From positions 59,179,896 through 59,243,895 of the forward strand of contig CM032669.1 in NCBI GenBank assembly GCA_019095985.1: a stretch of DNA of 64,000 nt, read 5' to 3'. Shown here piece by piece: positions 1-11,624 of this stretch. The stretch is from Streblospio benedicti. Taxonomy: Eukaryota; Annelida; Polychaeta; Spionida; Spionidae. The position numbers and the translations under genes are program-made. The notes beneath the pieces are model-generated. The model searched no databases and was not told the DNA's origin. It saw only the letters and a program-made list of their open reading frames with translations. Position 1 is the stretch's first letter, and every line of letters begins with the position of its first letter.

Positions 1-828
1 AGTGGCTATTGGTCCCGCGCCGAAAAAATAACCAGTAGTCTATTTGGCTCGCGACTCTGCCGACAAATAGGTATTAGGCTATATGTCCGGCTGGTGTTAT
101 GTACGGCGAGTGATAGGCTGTAAGTCCGGCGGCAGTCTCTAACTAATAAATCTGTAGCCTTTTTGTCCATCTAGGTTACTGTGTAATCAAATTAGTTTAG
201 ACATGACCTCACATGTGAAAAATAAACCCATACGCAAATTTTTATCCATAAGGTTAATTAATGTAATCTAACTATATCTAACTAACTATATCTAACTAAC
301 TAATCTGAGATATAACACACATATGACTACAATACAATAACATAATTGATTTCAAATAACGTATACAGATCCTAATAACAAATTTCATGTGAGGGAAAAG
401 CCATGGCAATAACCCAAGGTGATTGTTTCCTGACATTTACGGCTCTCGATGAAGCTATAAATGAGTATATGAAAGTTAATTTTGTGCAATTGTACAAGCG
501 GATTACAAGGACCATTGATGGATTTAAGAAGCACTTTCCATCAAAGTCAGCACTGGGTATTTCACCAGACTTAAAATAAAATATGGTGAAATTGATTATC
601 ACTGTATACATGATGGGAAAAAACTAAAACATTAACTAAACTATTTTAATAAACAGTAACCCACACAGACACCCGCCGGACTAACGCCATCGTATATAAA
701 CACACGACGTACATAATAGTACATAATTTTACCCGCCGGACAAATAGACTCCTCCTTATTTGTCCGTCGTGGTCGCCGGACAAATAGACTACTGATTATT
801 TTTCCGGCACGCGGGACCAATAGCCACT
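1..828. mobile_element. MULE-like DNA transposon remnant with terminal inverted repeats
   Basis: The first ~47 bases and the last ~48 bases (781-828) are inverted repeats of each other, opening AGTGGCTATTGGTCCCGCG and closing with its complement. Shorter subterminal copies of a GCCGGACAAATAGACT word lie inside both ends. The element encloses a short transposase-like remnant on the + strand. The left end coincides with the window edge, so a target-site duplication cannot be checked. Length and decay suggest a non-autonomous, internally deleted element. The MULE assignment rests on the enclosed protein scrap. Confidence 0.75.
403..635 (+). pseudogene. MULE/ZSWIM-like transposase N-terminal remnant
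   Basis: From the ATG at 403 the + strand reads a domain with ITQGDCFLTFTALDEAINEY and a following IDGFKKHFPSKS block. This resembles the N-terminal module of ZSWIM1/ZSWIM3-type proteins, which derive from MULE transposases. A one-base frame change near 570 is needed to continue into LKIKYGEIDYHCIHDGKK, which matches the next conserved block of that family. Only about 78 codons remain, with no DDE or SWIM region. It sits wholly inside the TIR element, so it is the element's own decayed gene. Family recognition is from memory of the motif pattern. Confidence 0.5.
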
Positions 829-833
829 GCTTT

Positions 834-1028
834 ATGACTAATGGCAACCTTATGCAGAACATCAAAATCATTGAAAAAGAATCAAGAGAGAGACATAGAA
901 AAGTCCTGGAGGCCATTAACATCAGAACCAAAGGAGCAAAGTTGAATAGAAATGACGGAGTAGAGATCCCAGGTGCCTACCTACCCTTATTGAGGGAGGA
1001 GGGGGCAGCCAGGGGGACCCAGCACTGA
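834..1028 (+). mobile_element. Penelope-like element 3' coding tail (GIY-YIG C-terminus)
   Basis: The frame reads IKIIEKESRERHRKVLEAIN, then a KLNRNDGVEIPGAYLPLL block ending 13 codons before a stop. The order 'E...R.RKVLEAI.I......LNRD.G.E.P..Y.PLL' is the usual end of Penelope-like reverse transcriptases carrying a GIY-YIG nuclease. Only this ~60-residue tail is present. It begins just after the MULE-like element, which may have inserted into it. A related LINE tail is a weaker alternative. Confidence 0.6.
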
Positions 1029-1139
1029 ACAATCACTCCTTCGAGGTTGTTTTCTTCCAAGAAAATGACATCATTTCTTTGAAAAAGATGGACTGTCAGT
1101 CATTGAAATATTAGACTATTTTTAATATCCAATACATCC

Positions 1140-1472
1140 TGGAAGAATATGCCTCCAATATCTCAAATCCCACAGAGTTTGAGCAAGAATTGGACCGATG
1201 GAAAACCAAATGGAGAAGGTCAACTCAAAAACCAAGCAAATTAAAAGAAACTCTGAATAGATGCGATGAGCAGGTCTTCCCCAAACATATCTGCAATGCT
1301 ACAACTTCTTATACTTCCAGTGGGCTCTGTGGCCTATGAAAGGTCTGTCAGTGCTCTAAGAAGGCTCAAGACCTGGGCTCCAACATCCATCGAAGAAAAC
1401 AGGCTCAATAGTTTATCTCTGTTGTATGTTCACAAAGCCCAAGTTGATGCACTTGCGGTGTTGAAAGAATAG
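1140..1472 (+). pseudogene. hAT transposase C-terminal dimerisation region, broken
   Basis: The last ~68 codons (from about 1266) read FPNISAMLQLLILPVGSVAY, then ERSVSALRRLKTW and an ENRLNSLSLLYVH block before a stop at 1470-1472. This is the C-terminal dimerisation domain of hAT transposases (ZBED/ZMYM-related). Upstream, 1180-1265 reads ELDRWKTKWRR and KETLNRCDEQV in a different frame, so at least one frameshift separates the halves. No N-terminal catalytic region is visible. Confidence 0.7.
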
Positions 1473-2749
1473 GATGGCCCACTGCAGAGAAAGGTTGCAC
1501 TTGTATTTCAGTAAATCATGGACATTTGAATCATCAGTGGTGATTAAAAGCAAAATAGTATGATACAATATCATTGTGGTCTCATTTAGTCAAGTCTTTG
1601 TCAAGTCAAGTGTTAAAGTATCTGGTAGAAAATATGTTGTACTGTAGTATTATCATATACAATTCTCTGTATAATGTTACTTTGTAAGATGTTAATGTAG
1701 CTAAGTTATACTGTTATCTCATATTAATGGCTATTTCATCAATGGTCATTGTAAATGATCATTGATGAGACTCCTGAAGAGTTGACAGAAGTCATGTTTG
1801 TACGTATCATTAATTGATCATTCAATTGTTAGAAGGTGGCAGTGAAGCATCTGATTCCACTATACATGTGTGATTTCATGTGTTGATGACATATACTTAT
1901 GATGTATTCAAGGTAACAAATTACATACCATGATAACATATGACAATGATAATGTTGTCATTTAGTTCAGTCTTTGCTGGATTTGAGTATTACCAAACAC
2001 ACTTCTTGGTATAATGTATCACTAGATGTTAATGTATTTAAGTTGTCGTGTTCTTTGACTTTAATAAAACTTCAAATATTCAATTGTATTTGTTATTTAT
2101 GGAAAGCACATCATCATAGAGTGCAGTCTCAATATTGTGATGTATCTATGTCTGATATCATAATTGAATTAATATTCCTTTTACGTCATGTGAACAAATA
2201 AACCTTAGCTTGTCCAATGTACATGTACAGTCATCAACATAAATCATAAACAGTGCATATTACCACATAACAATGCAATAAAAAATCTGTTACATCGAAC
2301 AAACTGAAGTATTTATGAGCAAACTCATGCACATGAATAAACAAATAAAAAGTTCTATTATATGGTGTTAACTACAGTTATTTCGACATAACCACCACAA
2401 AGCTAAGAGTTCGCCCCACCGTTTTTGAAGGTCTAGCTACACCCCTGGAAATTATGTATAACGATCTAGCAGTTTCAAATTTATAAGATTTATCTTTATA
2501 CATATATAAAAACAGGGTGGGTGATCTTTAATTGGTAGACTTTACATTTATATTTTTCTTACAGTTTCTGGTTTCAGGTTTATATAGCCAATCATCCAAC
2601 TAGATTATCTTAGGCTGTGTGCAGCAAAGTAAAGATTAGAGACACAAGAGGTTGAGAGATTAAGTAGAGTTGGAGAGAGAGAGAGTTATGAACCAAGAGA
2701 GGTAGGGACACCCGAGGGAGACAGAGTTTTATCCATTAGTATTAAAAAT
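1473..2749. other. AT-rich intergenic stretch, no gene seen
   Basis: No frame here reads as a recognisable protein. The stretch has a short GA-rich tract near 2665-2725 and otherwise AT-rich unique-looking sequence. Confidence 0.6.
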
Positions 2750-3728
2750 AAATTGATTGGCCTAAACAGATAAGGCAAAACAGAATCCATCATCTTGGAT
2801 CTAAATGAAAACTGAACTAATGCAATAAGATTTCAGTTGTATGCAATGATGTAAATATCGACTCAATATCGCATATAGATTATCTAGGAATCACTTTTGA
2901 CAAATGCCTCAGTGACTATTGTTAAAAATATTCTTAGAAAGGTTCATGGAAAACTTAAATTTCTTCATAGGAAACAAGATTTTTTTGTGGCATCTGTTAG
3001 AAAATTATTATGTTCAGGTTTTATTCAACCATGTTTTGACTATGCATCCTACAGTTGGTACAAGGGTCTATCACAGTATCATAAGAATAGACTGCAGATT
3101 GCGCAGAATAAGGTTATTTGTTGTGTATGTAAATACCACAGTAGACAATACTTATCATCACTAGACTTTTTAAAACTAAAAGGGCTAAATGTAAAATATA
3201 GAGATGATTTTTTAAAGTTTGAATTTAATGTTCAATATGTTTAAAGGCAGTGCACCCTCATACTTTTCATACTTTCAACTATATAATAATGTACATCGAA
3301 CAAGATATAGCAAATGATTCATTTATACCCCTTATGTTATATTATAACTCAAGGAAAAAATTCTTTTCACTGGGCCTACAATGGAATTAGTCTCTGGAAT
3401 CAGCTCCCGCAGGAAATAAAAACTTGTAAGAATAAAATGTCTTTTAAAATTAAATTTAAGCAATATTTGTTAAATAAAATGGTTCTCAGTGAAGCTGATG
3501 TTTTACCATGTAGTACAGTCTCTCTTTTCCATATCTGTGATAAATATATTTCTGTAATTAGCATTTATGTTCTTGGCCAATGTTTCTTGTCGCTATAATT
3601 TAAGGTCCACTATGGAAATAAGAATATAATTTTATGTATCAACTTTTAGTGCTCCTTATTGCAGTGTATAATGTGTTTGTCTTTTGTTTGTAATGTAACT
3701 GTGATAAATAAAATATTTTCAATTCAAT
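2750..3728 (+). mobile_element. CR1/L2-like LINE, 5'-truncated 3' end
   Basis: Decayed reverse-transcriptase C-terminus in more than one frame. GKTESIILGSK lies near 2770-2815, SHIDYLGITFDKCLS near 2868-2915, then in a new frame from about 2900 IVKNILRKVHGKLKFLHRKQ and a FIQPCFDYASYSWY block. After another break comes WAYNGISLWNQLPQEIKTCK (3380-3430). These are the standard landmarks of the region after the RT palm in jockey/CR1-type LINEs. The 3' UTR (about 3600-3728) carries CCACTATGGAAATAAG and CTTTTAGTGCTC and ends in an AATTCAATATTCAA-like tail. The same two UTR words recur in the LINE at 61.7-62.45 kb. Confidence 0.75.
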
Positions 3729-3915
3729 ATTCAACATCATGTCTGGTACATAATGCAAACAGATTTAAATCATAATGTAAACTTGACACAATTTTGACAG
3801 TATTCGCGTTTTAGTAAAGTTTGTTTGCGATATCAATCGTAACATCGTAACTTCCGTGTTTGAGTGTTTAGTAAGAGTAAAACTATTTTCTTATTTTGAT
3901 TTAAAAAGCATCAAA

Positions 3916-5476
3916 ATGGGAGGTGACAAAGTCAGTCTATATTCACCTTTTATTCACAGATGTACTAGCTAATGATGGACGTTTTGGAATGTGTCACTAT
4001 GCCAGAATCAAGGTACTAGTATGTATCTGTATTTATCTGTTTTTTAGCAGAAGCTTTTTTCCCCACAGGCCACACTGCCACAGTGGCTTCGTGGATTTTA
4101 ATGTTTAAACAATCGTAACACAACTATTAATGAACCCACAATAGTGTTTGATGTGTCAAAATAAAGCTACTTACTTATATTGTCGTATGATAAACACAGT
4201 TGTTATGATTCATTGAGATTATATGATCTATGGTGCAATTTGTTGCATGCACCCTAGTTCGTGCGTGGCGATATTCGGGGATTTGAACATGTTTATTTAC
4301 ATTAGATCTTATTATAAAAAAGTATTCTTTCACTTTGGCACAGGGAAAGCAATAATTTTTAAAGTAGTAATATTGTGTGCTAATTGTTTGGCGCCTAACA
4401 ATTTTATTTAAATAACACACGAACAGCAGGACTAGTACAAACTCTATATCTGTATGACAAATTATTCAGAATTGCTCCTCGTCAAAAGGACAAGTTTCTC
4501 AAAATTAGCACTCGTCCTGCACTAGTCTTTACTAATCAATACGAGCGGACAAGTGGCTAATCCTGACCCTGGTGGTGTGATGAAGTTGCAGAGCTTTTGC
4601 TAAAAGTCAGATTTACTGAAATGTGTCAGATTTTGTTGTGATTGTTTAACCAAATTTAAGTTGCACAGAAATTTTAATTCAGAATACTGGATGGCACCCT
4701 TGCAATGTATTTATTGTCTTCAGTCTTTCATTAAGTATTGACTTTTATAGATGTTAATATTTTCATTCCTTTAACATTTTAAAAGTTTTTTGAACATATT
4801 GCTATGATTATAGAACAGTAACTTTGCAACTGTGAAGACTAAATAAATGTTTACCCGGACGCTTTAACCGCTTGAATAAATGATTAATATTACTCAGTAC
4901 TTATAAAGGCCTGAGAGTATGAATGCTTTTGTATGAACTGTTGTAAAGATTATCATTAATAATTGAAAAATATAAAGATATTGTTCAAATGTTTAATTGT
5001 TAATGAAAAAATATCATTTGAAATGGCTTTTATTCTGTTCTAGGGCTACCTCTGTTACACAAATCACCATGCGAAGATAGAAATAAAATTGCACTTAACT
5101 ATGCTGCCTATACGATCGAATGTAAGTTTTTAACTTAATGTAGTTTATAATAACTTTTCAAAACTCTATATAATAGTCAAATTTGTTTACTTTAGTGGAT
5201 CAAGTTCTAATGTACAATTGTAGTGAATGTTTAACCATGATTTAACCAGGTTTTATGCGCGTTTATGTACTGGCATCATGCATGTTCAGCAACTGAGGAA
5301 ATCTTTTTGATTTTGAACCACTAAATCATTCATCAAACTCTTGATAAAGTAATCATAAATGTCGGTTTTGTTTAAAGGGGAAGTTCTGTTCAACCACCAC
5401 TGTCCCGAAGAACCACCAGACTTCATACTCAGTCAAGAAGAAGAAGAATTCCCAGCCTCAAATAGAAAATATCAAG
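3916..5476 (+). pseudogene. BABAM2: BABAM2/BRE-like gene fragment (three 5' exons)
   Basis: BABAM2 (BRE, BRCC45) is a scaffold of the BRCA1-A and BRISC K63-deubiquitinase complexes. Three exon-like blocks match its N-terminus in order: 3916-4012 (MGGDKVSLYSPFIH, then in another frame VLANDGRFGMCHYARIK), 5044-5121 (HKSPCEDRNKIALNYAAYTI) and 5378-5476 (WEVLFNHHCPEEPPDFILSQ, then EEEEFPAS). The last two join in phase, giving a codon for Trp, and match the human order CDR...Y.GETLKWD..F...YPE.PPDFIF. The donors read GTACTA, GTAAGT and GTATGT. Two things are wrong for an intact gene: exon 1 changes frame internally and joins exon 2 out of phase, and no later BRE exons follow before the SZRD1 exon. 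Either this is a partial duplicate, or the rest lies elsewhere and single-base errors affect exon 1. Human BRE is ~383 aa; about 85 codons are seen here. Confidence 0.6.
4423..4571. mobile_element. CAGGGTC-type MITE, truncated copy 1
   Basis: This shares its 3' half with the elements at 15851-16084 and 63430-63622: the words TCAAAAGGACAAGTT, ACGAGCGGACAAGTGGCTAA and the terminal CTAATCCTGACCCTG. The left terminus is missing. It lies in the intron between the first two BABAM2-like exons. Confidence 0.65.
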
Positions 5477-5907
5477 GTATGTTCTTATTTTGTAAAGAAT
5501 ATATCGTTTATCATCACAACACTAGTGTTTAGTATCTACCGGTAGTTATCTTATCCTACTGACTGTCCAAATATGCACAGTGGTGTTGAGTGCATTATGA
5601 CTCAATCAAAAAGAAAAAATTCTGTTGCAACAAACTTTTTGGGTGAAATAGCATCATATTCTTTTTTAAATACATTCAAATTCAAGTATCTAAAATGCAT
5701 TCTAAATGTAATTTAAATTAAAATTGTATCTTTATGAATTTGATAAATGTAATTGAGGTAGGTTTTGAAGGATTTCTAGACACTGATGATTGTAATAAAA
5801 TGGGAACCTTTTTGTCAAAGATCTAATATTGAAATAGTTTTTATTTTGTTATTGCTAGTTAATGGCTGTATGTTTGGCTTGAATATTGTTTTCTTTATTT
5901 ATTGCAG

Positions 5908-6345
5908 AAAATGGATAAACAGTTGGAGCAAATGCCCAAAAGAATAACAATACTTAAAAGATCTGAAAAAAGTGACCCAGTCCAGATTGTAGAAGAAGAT
6001 GCGAAGAGATCTTCTTTTCAACCACAACTGGCACAAGTCAAAATATTGAAGCGACAAACACCATGTACACCATGTACTACAGTAGTGCAAAATCAGTCTA
6101 TTGGCAGCAGACATCAAAAGTCATTAGCAGAGCGCGAGGCTGCATATGCAGAAGCTCGGCTGCGCATTTTCGGTTGTGATAAGGAGAACGATGACGACGA
6201 GCAGAGAAGTGCACCACAACTTAATGAAGCAATTAAAACATTAAATATCTCTGAGCCTGTGATACAACAACCCAAAGGACCTGACGGAACACCAGGCTTT
6301 GATATGTCCCCAGGCCGAGTCCTCGGTAGCATACAACGTGTATAA
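5908..6345 (+). CDS. SZRD1: SUZ domain-containing protein 1-like, main coding exon
   Basis: SZRD1 is a small conserved protein with SUZ and SUZ-C motifs, linked to RNA binding. The exon follows a clean pyrimidine-AG acceptor (ends 5907) and reads MDKQLEQMPKRITILKR, a second VKILKRQ block, then SLAEREAAYAEARLRIFG and the SUZ-C signature QPKGPDGTPGF, ending at TAA 6343-6345. About 145 codons are present; human SZRD1 is ~152 aa. The usual acidic start (MEDEEVAESWEE-like) is not in this exon and was not found upstream, so the first coding exon is missing, diverged, or the ATG at 5911 is used. The preceding BABAM2-like exon ends in a phase that would give a stop in this exon after four codons, so it is not a partner. 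A poly(A) signal AATAAA lies near 6706. Confidence 0.8.
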   Translation, partial: KMDKQLEQMPKRITILKRSEKSDPVQIVEEDAKRSSFQPQLAQVKILKRQTPCTPCTTVVQNQSIGSRHQKSLAEREAAYAEARLRIFGCDKENDDDEQRSAPQLNEAIKTLNISEPVIQQPKGPDGTPGFDMSPGRVLGSIQRV

Positions 6346-9009
6346 AAAAGTGTACATATTAAGCTGTATATTTTGTATGAAATTTGTGTTTTAAAAACTA
6401 CCAATACAACACTAAGAAATGCATATAAATTGCTTGATTGTGAGCTGCATGTACAAAGTGTGGGAAACGCGCCTCAGGAAGCAGGAGGGACTTGTCAGGC
6501 TGCAATTATGGAACAAAATATGCACTGCACGAAGACCTAACATGGATCTTCATTGTCGCATTGTGCCAGCAAAGCATATTAGAATGTAATCTCTAGTGAT
6601 CATCTCATGATTCTCTCTTGTACAAACAGTTATTCTACTTTCATACAATTAATTATGCTTTTACTTATGTGGTTTTAATTTTATAACTGCTACAAATGAA
6701 GAAAATAAATTATTTTCTGGCAATTTTGAATAATTATGATGAAGATTATAAATTGTAAACATGTATAAGGAAAATTCAACACTGCTCTATAAAATTTTGG
6801 TTTATTTCAGTAATAACTTCTGTGGTATTTACTACTTTTATCTGTCATCAAAAATGCTAGGATAAATATTATAGCATATCCTCTATAAATTGTACACAGA
6901 ATTCTTTTCTCTTGTGATGAGGTCACCTATGGTGATGAAATTGTTGTTGAAAAATACTGACTACAGTTACATTGTACATAGTGATAAAGTGCTTCTTGTT
7001 GGAAATGATGAAAGCCATGTTAACTTTCTATGCTTTCACTATTTTGTTTCTAGCCTGTTGAAAAATTACTGATTACTTTGATAATTTGATATTCATGTTA
7101 TATATTTTTCATTTTCCATCATCAATATATATTATTTGCATTCGCAGTATTTCTTTTTTCACTAAAATGTACACTAGAACTTTCTTTGTAAATGATGTTC
7201 TTATATTTATATAAAACATGGTTGATGCAGTTTCATTTTCAGTTTACTACAGACTTCCTTTAATTGTAAATTAAGAATAGATTACAAAAATCACATGATA
7301 AAATGTTTTAATTACAATAAAAAAAGATCTGTTAATGAGAAATTGAATGTTAAAAAAAAATGATTTGTACATGTAATCAGAAAATTTAAAAAAAAAGTTT
7401 AATGATTTTTAATTAAATGTTCAGTGGGCTGTGTGAAAGAGAAAGGCTTTGCTGCTATGAAGCCATAATGTTTTGTAATAACCCAGTGAATAGATATTGT
7501 TGAAACAGATAAATTGGCTTTCTTCTTTAATCCATCACAGTTAAATTGTTAATGTGTTGGTTTATAGTCGTAATCAGTAGTTGCAATAAACACTGCTATT
7601 CTATTTTCTCTCCACAGTCTAAACTGCATCCTGGCTCACTTTTTCCTCTCAGCTGTGTAGGGAACACACAGCAGTTGAAAATTATTAAATAACTCCACCA
7701 GCTGGTGATTGAAACGATAACTAACTTGCAATTGTACAGCGGAATCATTTGATTTGATTTATTTATTCATATTACACTACAAATGAATTTTGACAATGAA
7801 TTTGTATAAAAAAAAATTGTTTGATTTTTTTTTTTTTTTTTCCTAAATTCATTTGTGTATAAATTTTCTGATTATATAATGCCAATTGTCTGTCATAAAG
7901 TTTAAAATACGTCTCATTGGTAAGCTAGTATAAAAGTAGGCAATGCAGGAATGATCAAATATTGACATGCTAATTATTAAATGTAGGAAAGTTGCTGGTG
8001 AAATGTACAATATTAATTAAGTTGTTTTATATCAATTATATTATGCTGTGTCACATAGTCCTAAAATACAATGTACTCTTCCATTGATTTAAAACAAGTG
8101 ACAACACCCACAGTGTGCCGGTATTGTAAAAGATGCTTCACTAGTTATCCAGAAGTACTGGGGCTAGTTTAGGTGTTGAAAAAATAATTGATGAGTTCCA
8201 AATCAAAATTTTCATATTGTCACTTGCCAAGGTGTCGTCCGTACTAATCGCGATAGTGTGAGACCCACCCCCCTCCCGAGGGTGTGATAGCAACGCAGGT
8301 TTCAGCGTGGTGTGTCTTTTGCCGATTTACATTTATGATGACTAATCCTAATAATTATCTGAAGCTCTTTATCAAATAATGTTAGAAAAAACTAATGAAT
8401 ACATGTACCAATTAAATAACAATTCTTTATTTCTTTTTATGTAAATTAGTTCAAAAATGTAATCCTTGCCGATCATTACATGTGTACTTGGATACAATCA
8501 TAATAAAATGTTTCATACAATTCATACAATGTATATAAAAATATGAGGAACAAATTGCTATTTTTCATCATGAGACATTAAAAAACATTAGAAAACATTC
8601 CAAAATGAAATTTATTTATCAGCATATGTACTAATCTTGATATTATGACTTAATGTTGTTTTTTTTTACTTTAGTTTATACAAAATACTCTAGAGCATGA
8701 TTCTAAAAGTTAAAAAGTTATCAAAATGAAATAGCCACAGGAGTTAAATACTCACAACATATCATATGGTTCACATTAATACATTATAGATGTCAACATT
8801 AATACATTATAGATGTCAAGATGATCTAAAACTGCTTAAAAAGCGGAAGCAACCACAACCGCACACAGCATTATAAGATCGAAACAAGTCAAAGAGTACA
8901 TTCATATAAACATTGGCACATCTAATTCATATCACAGTTTTCATTGCTATTCATGCAAAGATAATTAGAAATTCTAATAACCATTATATATCTACTAGGC
9001 AATAAATTC
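6346..9009. other. SZRD1 3' UTR and intergenic AT-rich DNA
   Basis: The SZRD1 3' UTR probably ends near the AATAAA at about 6706. Beyond this there is no protein-like frame. Homopolymer runs (T tract near 7826-7842) and AT-rich sequence dominate. A GC-richer patch near 8225-8310 has no recognised content. Confidence 0.6.
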
Positions 9010-9110
9010 AGTATGGGGTCAGTAGCCGGCTGCTTGGGATGATGGTATTCTGGTCTCACAACCTTGGGGTTGTGAGTTCGAGTCCCATCTGGGCCACTTG
9101 ATATAGTCAA
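9010..9110 (+). mobile_element. tRNA-derived SINE head
   Basis: Reads CAGTAGCCGGCTGCTTGGG (box-A-like), then GGTTGTGAGTTCGAGTCCC, a good RNA polymerase III box B with T-loop GTTCGAGTC. The arms do not fold into a standard cloverleaf with a CCA-compatible acceptor stem, so this is a SINE head rather than a tRNA gene. Its complement gives a chance frame containing GPDGTRTHNPKV, a familiar spurious translation of such repeats. Confidence 0.6.
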
Positions 9111-9192
9111 ATGGAAGATGTGTCTTCAGCTATGTCAATACAGAGGTAGGAGCTTGCTTGCCATAGAAGAGAGAGAATATAATTGATACCTA

Positions 9193-9353
9193 CAGTAGAA
9201 CCTCTCTATTAAGACCACCTGTGGCACTGAGCTCAAGTGGTCTCAATAGAGAGGTGGTCTCTTTACGGAGGTTCATTTTGGTAGCTTTATGAAGGTTTGG
9301 GACCGTGAAAAAAGGTTTTATTATAGAAATGCTATCAATTGCAGTTTCTACTG
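9193..9353. mobile_element. pogo/Tigger-type MITE with TA target duplication
   Basis: Left end CAGTAGAACCTCTCTATTAAGACC and right end GCAGTTTCTACTG are inverted repeats, flanked by TA on both sides (9191-9192 and 9354-9355). The same terminal family bounds the element at 26880-27150. A TA duplication and CAGTAGAACC ends fit pogo/mariner-type elements. Confidence 0.7.
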
Positions 9354-10558
9354 TACTTATTGAGAATGACATATTCAGTGGTATTTGTAGATCTAAACAT
9401 TTCACACATCTAGGACTTTCAACTAATATTTGATTAACATATAAAATTGTTGGATTTATTATTTTTTGGTGTAGATTATACATATATAGTTATAAAATAT
9501 TTTTGAAAGATGCATGTAATGAAATATTTAAATCTACTGGCAGATCTAATTACAGAACCCGCATTTTGAAAATGTCACAGTGTCGATGTTCATAACACAA
9601 TTAACGCAATCGGGCGTGAATGAAAACACAACTCAACCAATGTATTGCTACTAAGGTCCTGATTTCATCATGGGTTTTCCCTTCACAAACAAAAATGAAA
9701 ACAAAAAGGTTTTAATTTTGAGGCTTGATTTCTCGGCTGTAGTATGATATTTTTGAACGAGACGACTAGCACATTGTCCGCCTCGACGAGCCCTTTCCAA
9801 CGACGTAAGCTAAGCACAGACATTTTGTTTGTACCATGGGTGGCAGGGTCTGGGGGGGTGGGGATACCCCCAGAACTTTTTTGAAAATTGGTGTAAAAGT
9901 GGTTGAATTTTGGGCAATCTGTTGACAAAAACTATGAATGACTTTAATTTCAATTTTTACGCAATCCATGTATCATTTTAAGAGTGAAAATCAATAAATC
10001 AATGTGTACGCACTGCGTTGTGTGCGTGACAGTAGCTACGCTATTGAAGAGAATTGAGAAAACAAAATTCTGTTATCATTCTGTTATGTGATTTCCTGAA
10101 ATAACTTCAGCCATTTTACATGGCTGAAAAACCATATTTTGGCATAACTCCAAAAATTATAATTCCTGGTTCCCAGTTGACCATCTTATACTACATGGAA
10201 AAAACAGGGTTAGAAATTGCTATATTGACAGGAGTGGTTCACCAAATATTACCACCACCACAAACTGCTTGGCTACCTATTACACCTAACATTTCTTCCA
10301 ATGGCCAAATTAACTACTTTTGATGGGGGCTTTTATACCAAAATATCACAGCAATATAATATTACAGAACAGCTTCATATGAAACAATCCAAAAGGATTT
10401 GAGCAAAGATGTCACTTTAGAGATACAATTGTAGCCATATTTTATATCTACTTGTGAAAAATAACACTAGAAAAGCTGTAACGGTCTAGACATTTTAACT
10501 GTTCACCAAATTATTATATTAGTTATCATATTGCTGGAACCTTCTGAGTTCATGCACG
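9354..10558. other. Intergenic DNA and 3' flank of the PARP gene
   Basis: No supported gene. A 67-codon + strand frame from 10120 matches no family I know. The PARP 3' UTR (minus strand) should occupy some of the right part; no clear AATAAA was found close to the stop. Confidence 0.5.
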
Positions 10559-11624
10559 CTAAACATCTTCATATTCCACATGAAAGCAAGGGTAACAAAG
10601 TCCATTCTCATAGATGATGAACTCTCTGAACTTCTGGAAGGCTGAAGGATTTTGATGTTTTCCAAGTATTGAATTATAGAATTTGTTATGTGCACAACCA
10701 ACCATTTTTTCACATCCACTAATCATACACGGAGGTCTCACATACTGTACAGATTTCTCTGATCGATATATGTGTCCAAGTGGAGCTTGAAGTATAATTA
10801 GATTTCGCTTGTTGTTCACTAGATAGAAAATAACAAACAAAATTCTTTTATTACTGTATATACCAACCTTGTAATGTATAATGGTGAACATATTGAAATA
10901 TTGAACTATCAGTATTCAAACTTAATCATCAATGAGACCTGAAATTCAGTGATTGCATGTAAGGACGATTTTTGGTGGTCTGGTTCATTTTACTGTGAAC
11001 TGATACTTGATAAGCAGTTTTTGGCTTAGAAGATCATTCTATATCTAATTTAAAACAAAAAATATACATGTACCTTTATCAGTGTACTGGTGTGATTTTG
11101 ATACTTTTTCCGCAAGGTATATACCACGTCCAAAATAACCATTTCCAGACAATCTGGATTCTAAGCCTTGTGAAACAATCGTATTCACCAAATTGGCCTT
11201 GGTCCCATGGAAAAGGAAATATTCATTTATCTGTCCGAAAAAAGAATAATAATAACAATTTGAATTGCAAAACTTTTAACGTTGAAACATCAGAGGTAAA
11301 AATATAAAATATCAAGTAATTTTGACGTGTTTAATACAAAAATGTATATTATCATTACCTGTGGATTCCTCATCTTTTCCAGCATTTGGATATTTAGTAA
11401 TGCTGTATGTACTTCAGGTTCACCAGAAAAACTGGTGATGGGTTTGAATGGCTCTTGGATTCCATCTTGAAACAATGGCTTCAATCGGTGCATATAATCC
11501 AAATATGCAATAGGGTTTTCAATGCGGTTGACGGCTGTTACTTTAATTTTAGCATTGCTATCATCACTTGTGCCCTCCCAAGACTTTAGAATTAATTCTT
11601 CCACTGCATCAAATGTTGTTTGAT
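10559..11624 (-). other. PARP catalytic domain exons (H-Y-E motifs)
   Basis: Three terminal exons encode the ART fold. Exon 11624-11359 ends with a helical lead-in (IENPIAYLDYMHRLKPLF). Exon 11230-11074 carries the NAD+-binding INEYFLFHGTKANLVN (His of HGT) and GYFGRGIYLAEKVSKSHQYT (Tyr of GIY). Exon 10818-10559 carries KFREFIIYENGLCYP, where the Glu of REFIIY occupies the place of the catalytic Glu of PARP1 (NEYIVY) and tankyrases (EYVIYR). A Cys-rich insert (PPCMISGCEKMVGCAH) precedes it. Vertebrate PARP14 has a hydrophobic residue there. The stop is at 10559-10561. The alignment is by eye. Confidence 0.8.

Noticed and set aside
5378-6345. BABAM2-SZRD1 fusion protein
   Set aside because: Joining 5476 to 5908 gives a stop four codons into the SZRD1 exon, so no fused protein results.
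8922-9110. Minus-strand 62-codon frame with GPDGTRTHNPKV
   Set aside because: This is the familiar false translation of a tRNA-derived SINE head; the box B on the opposite strand explains it.
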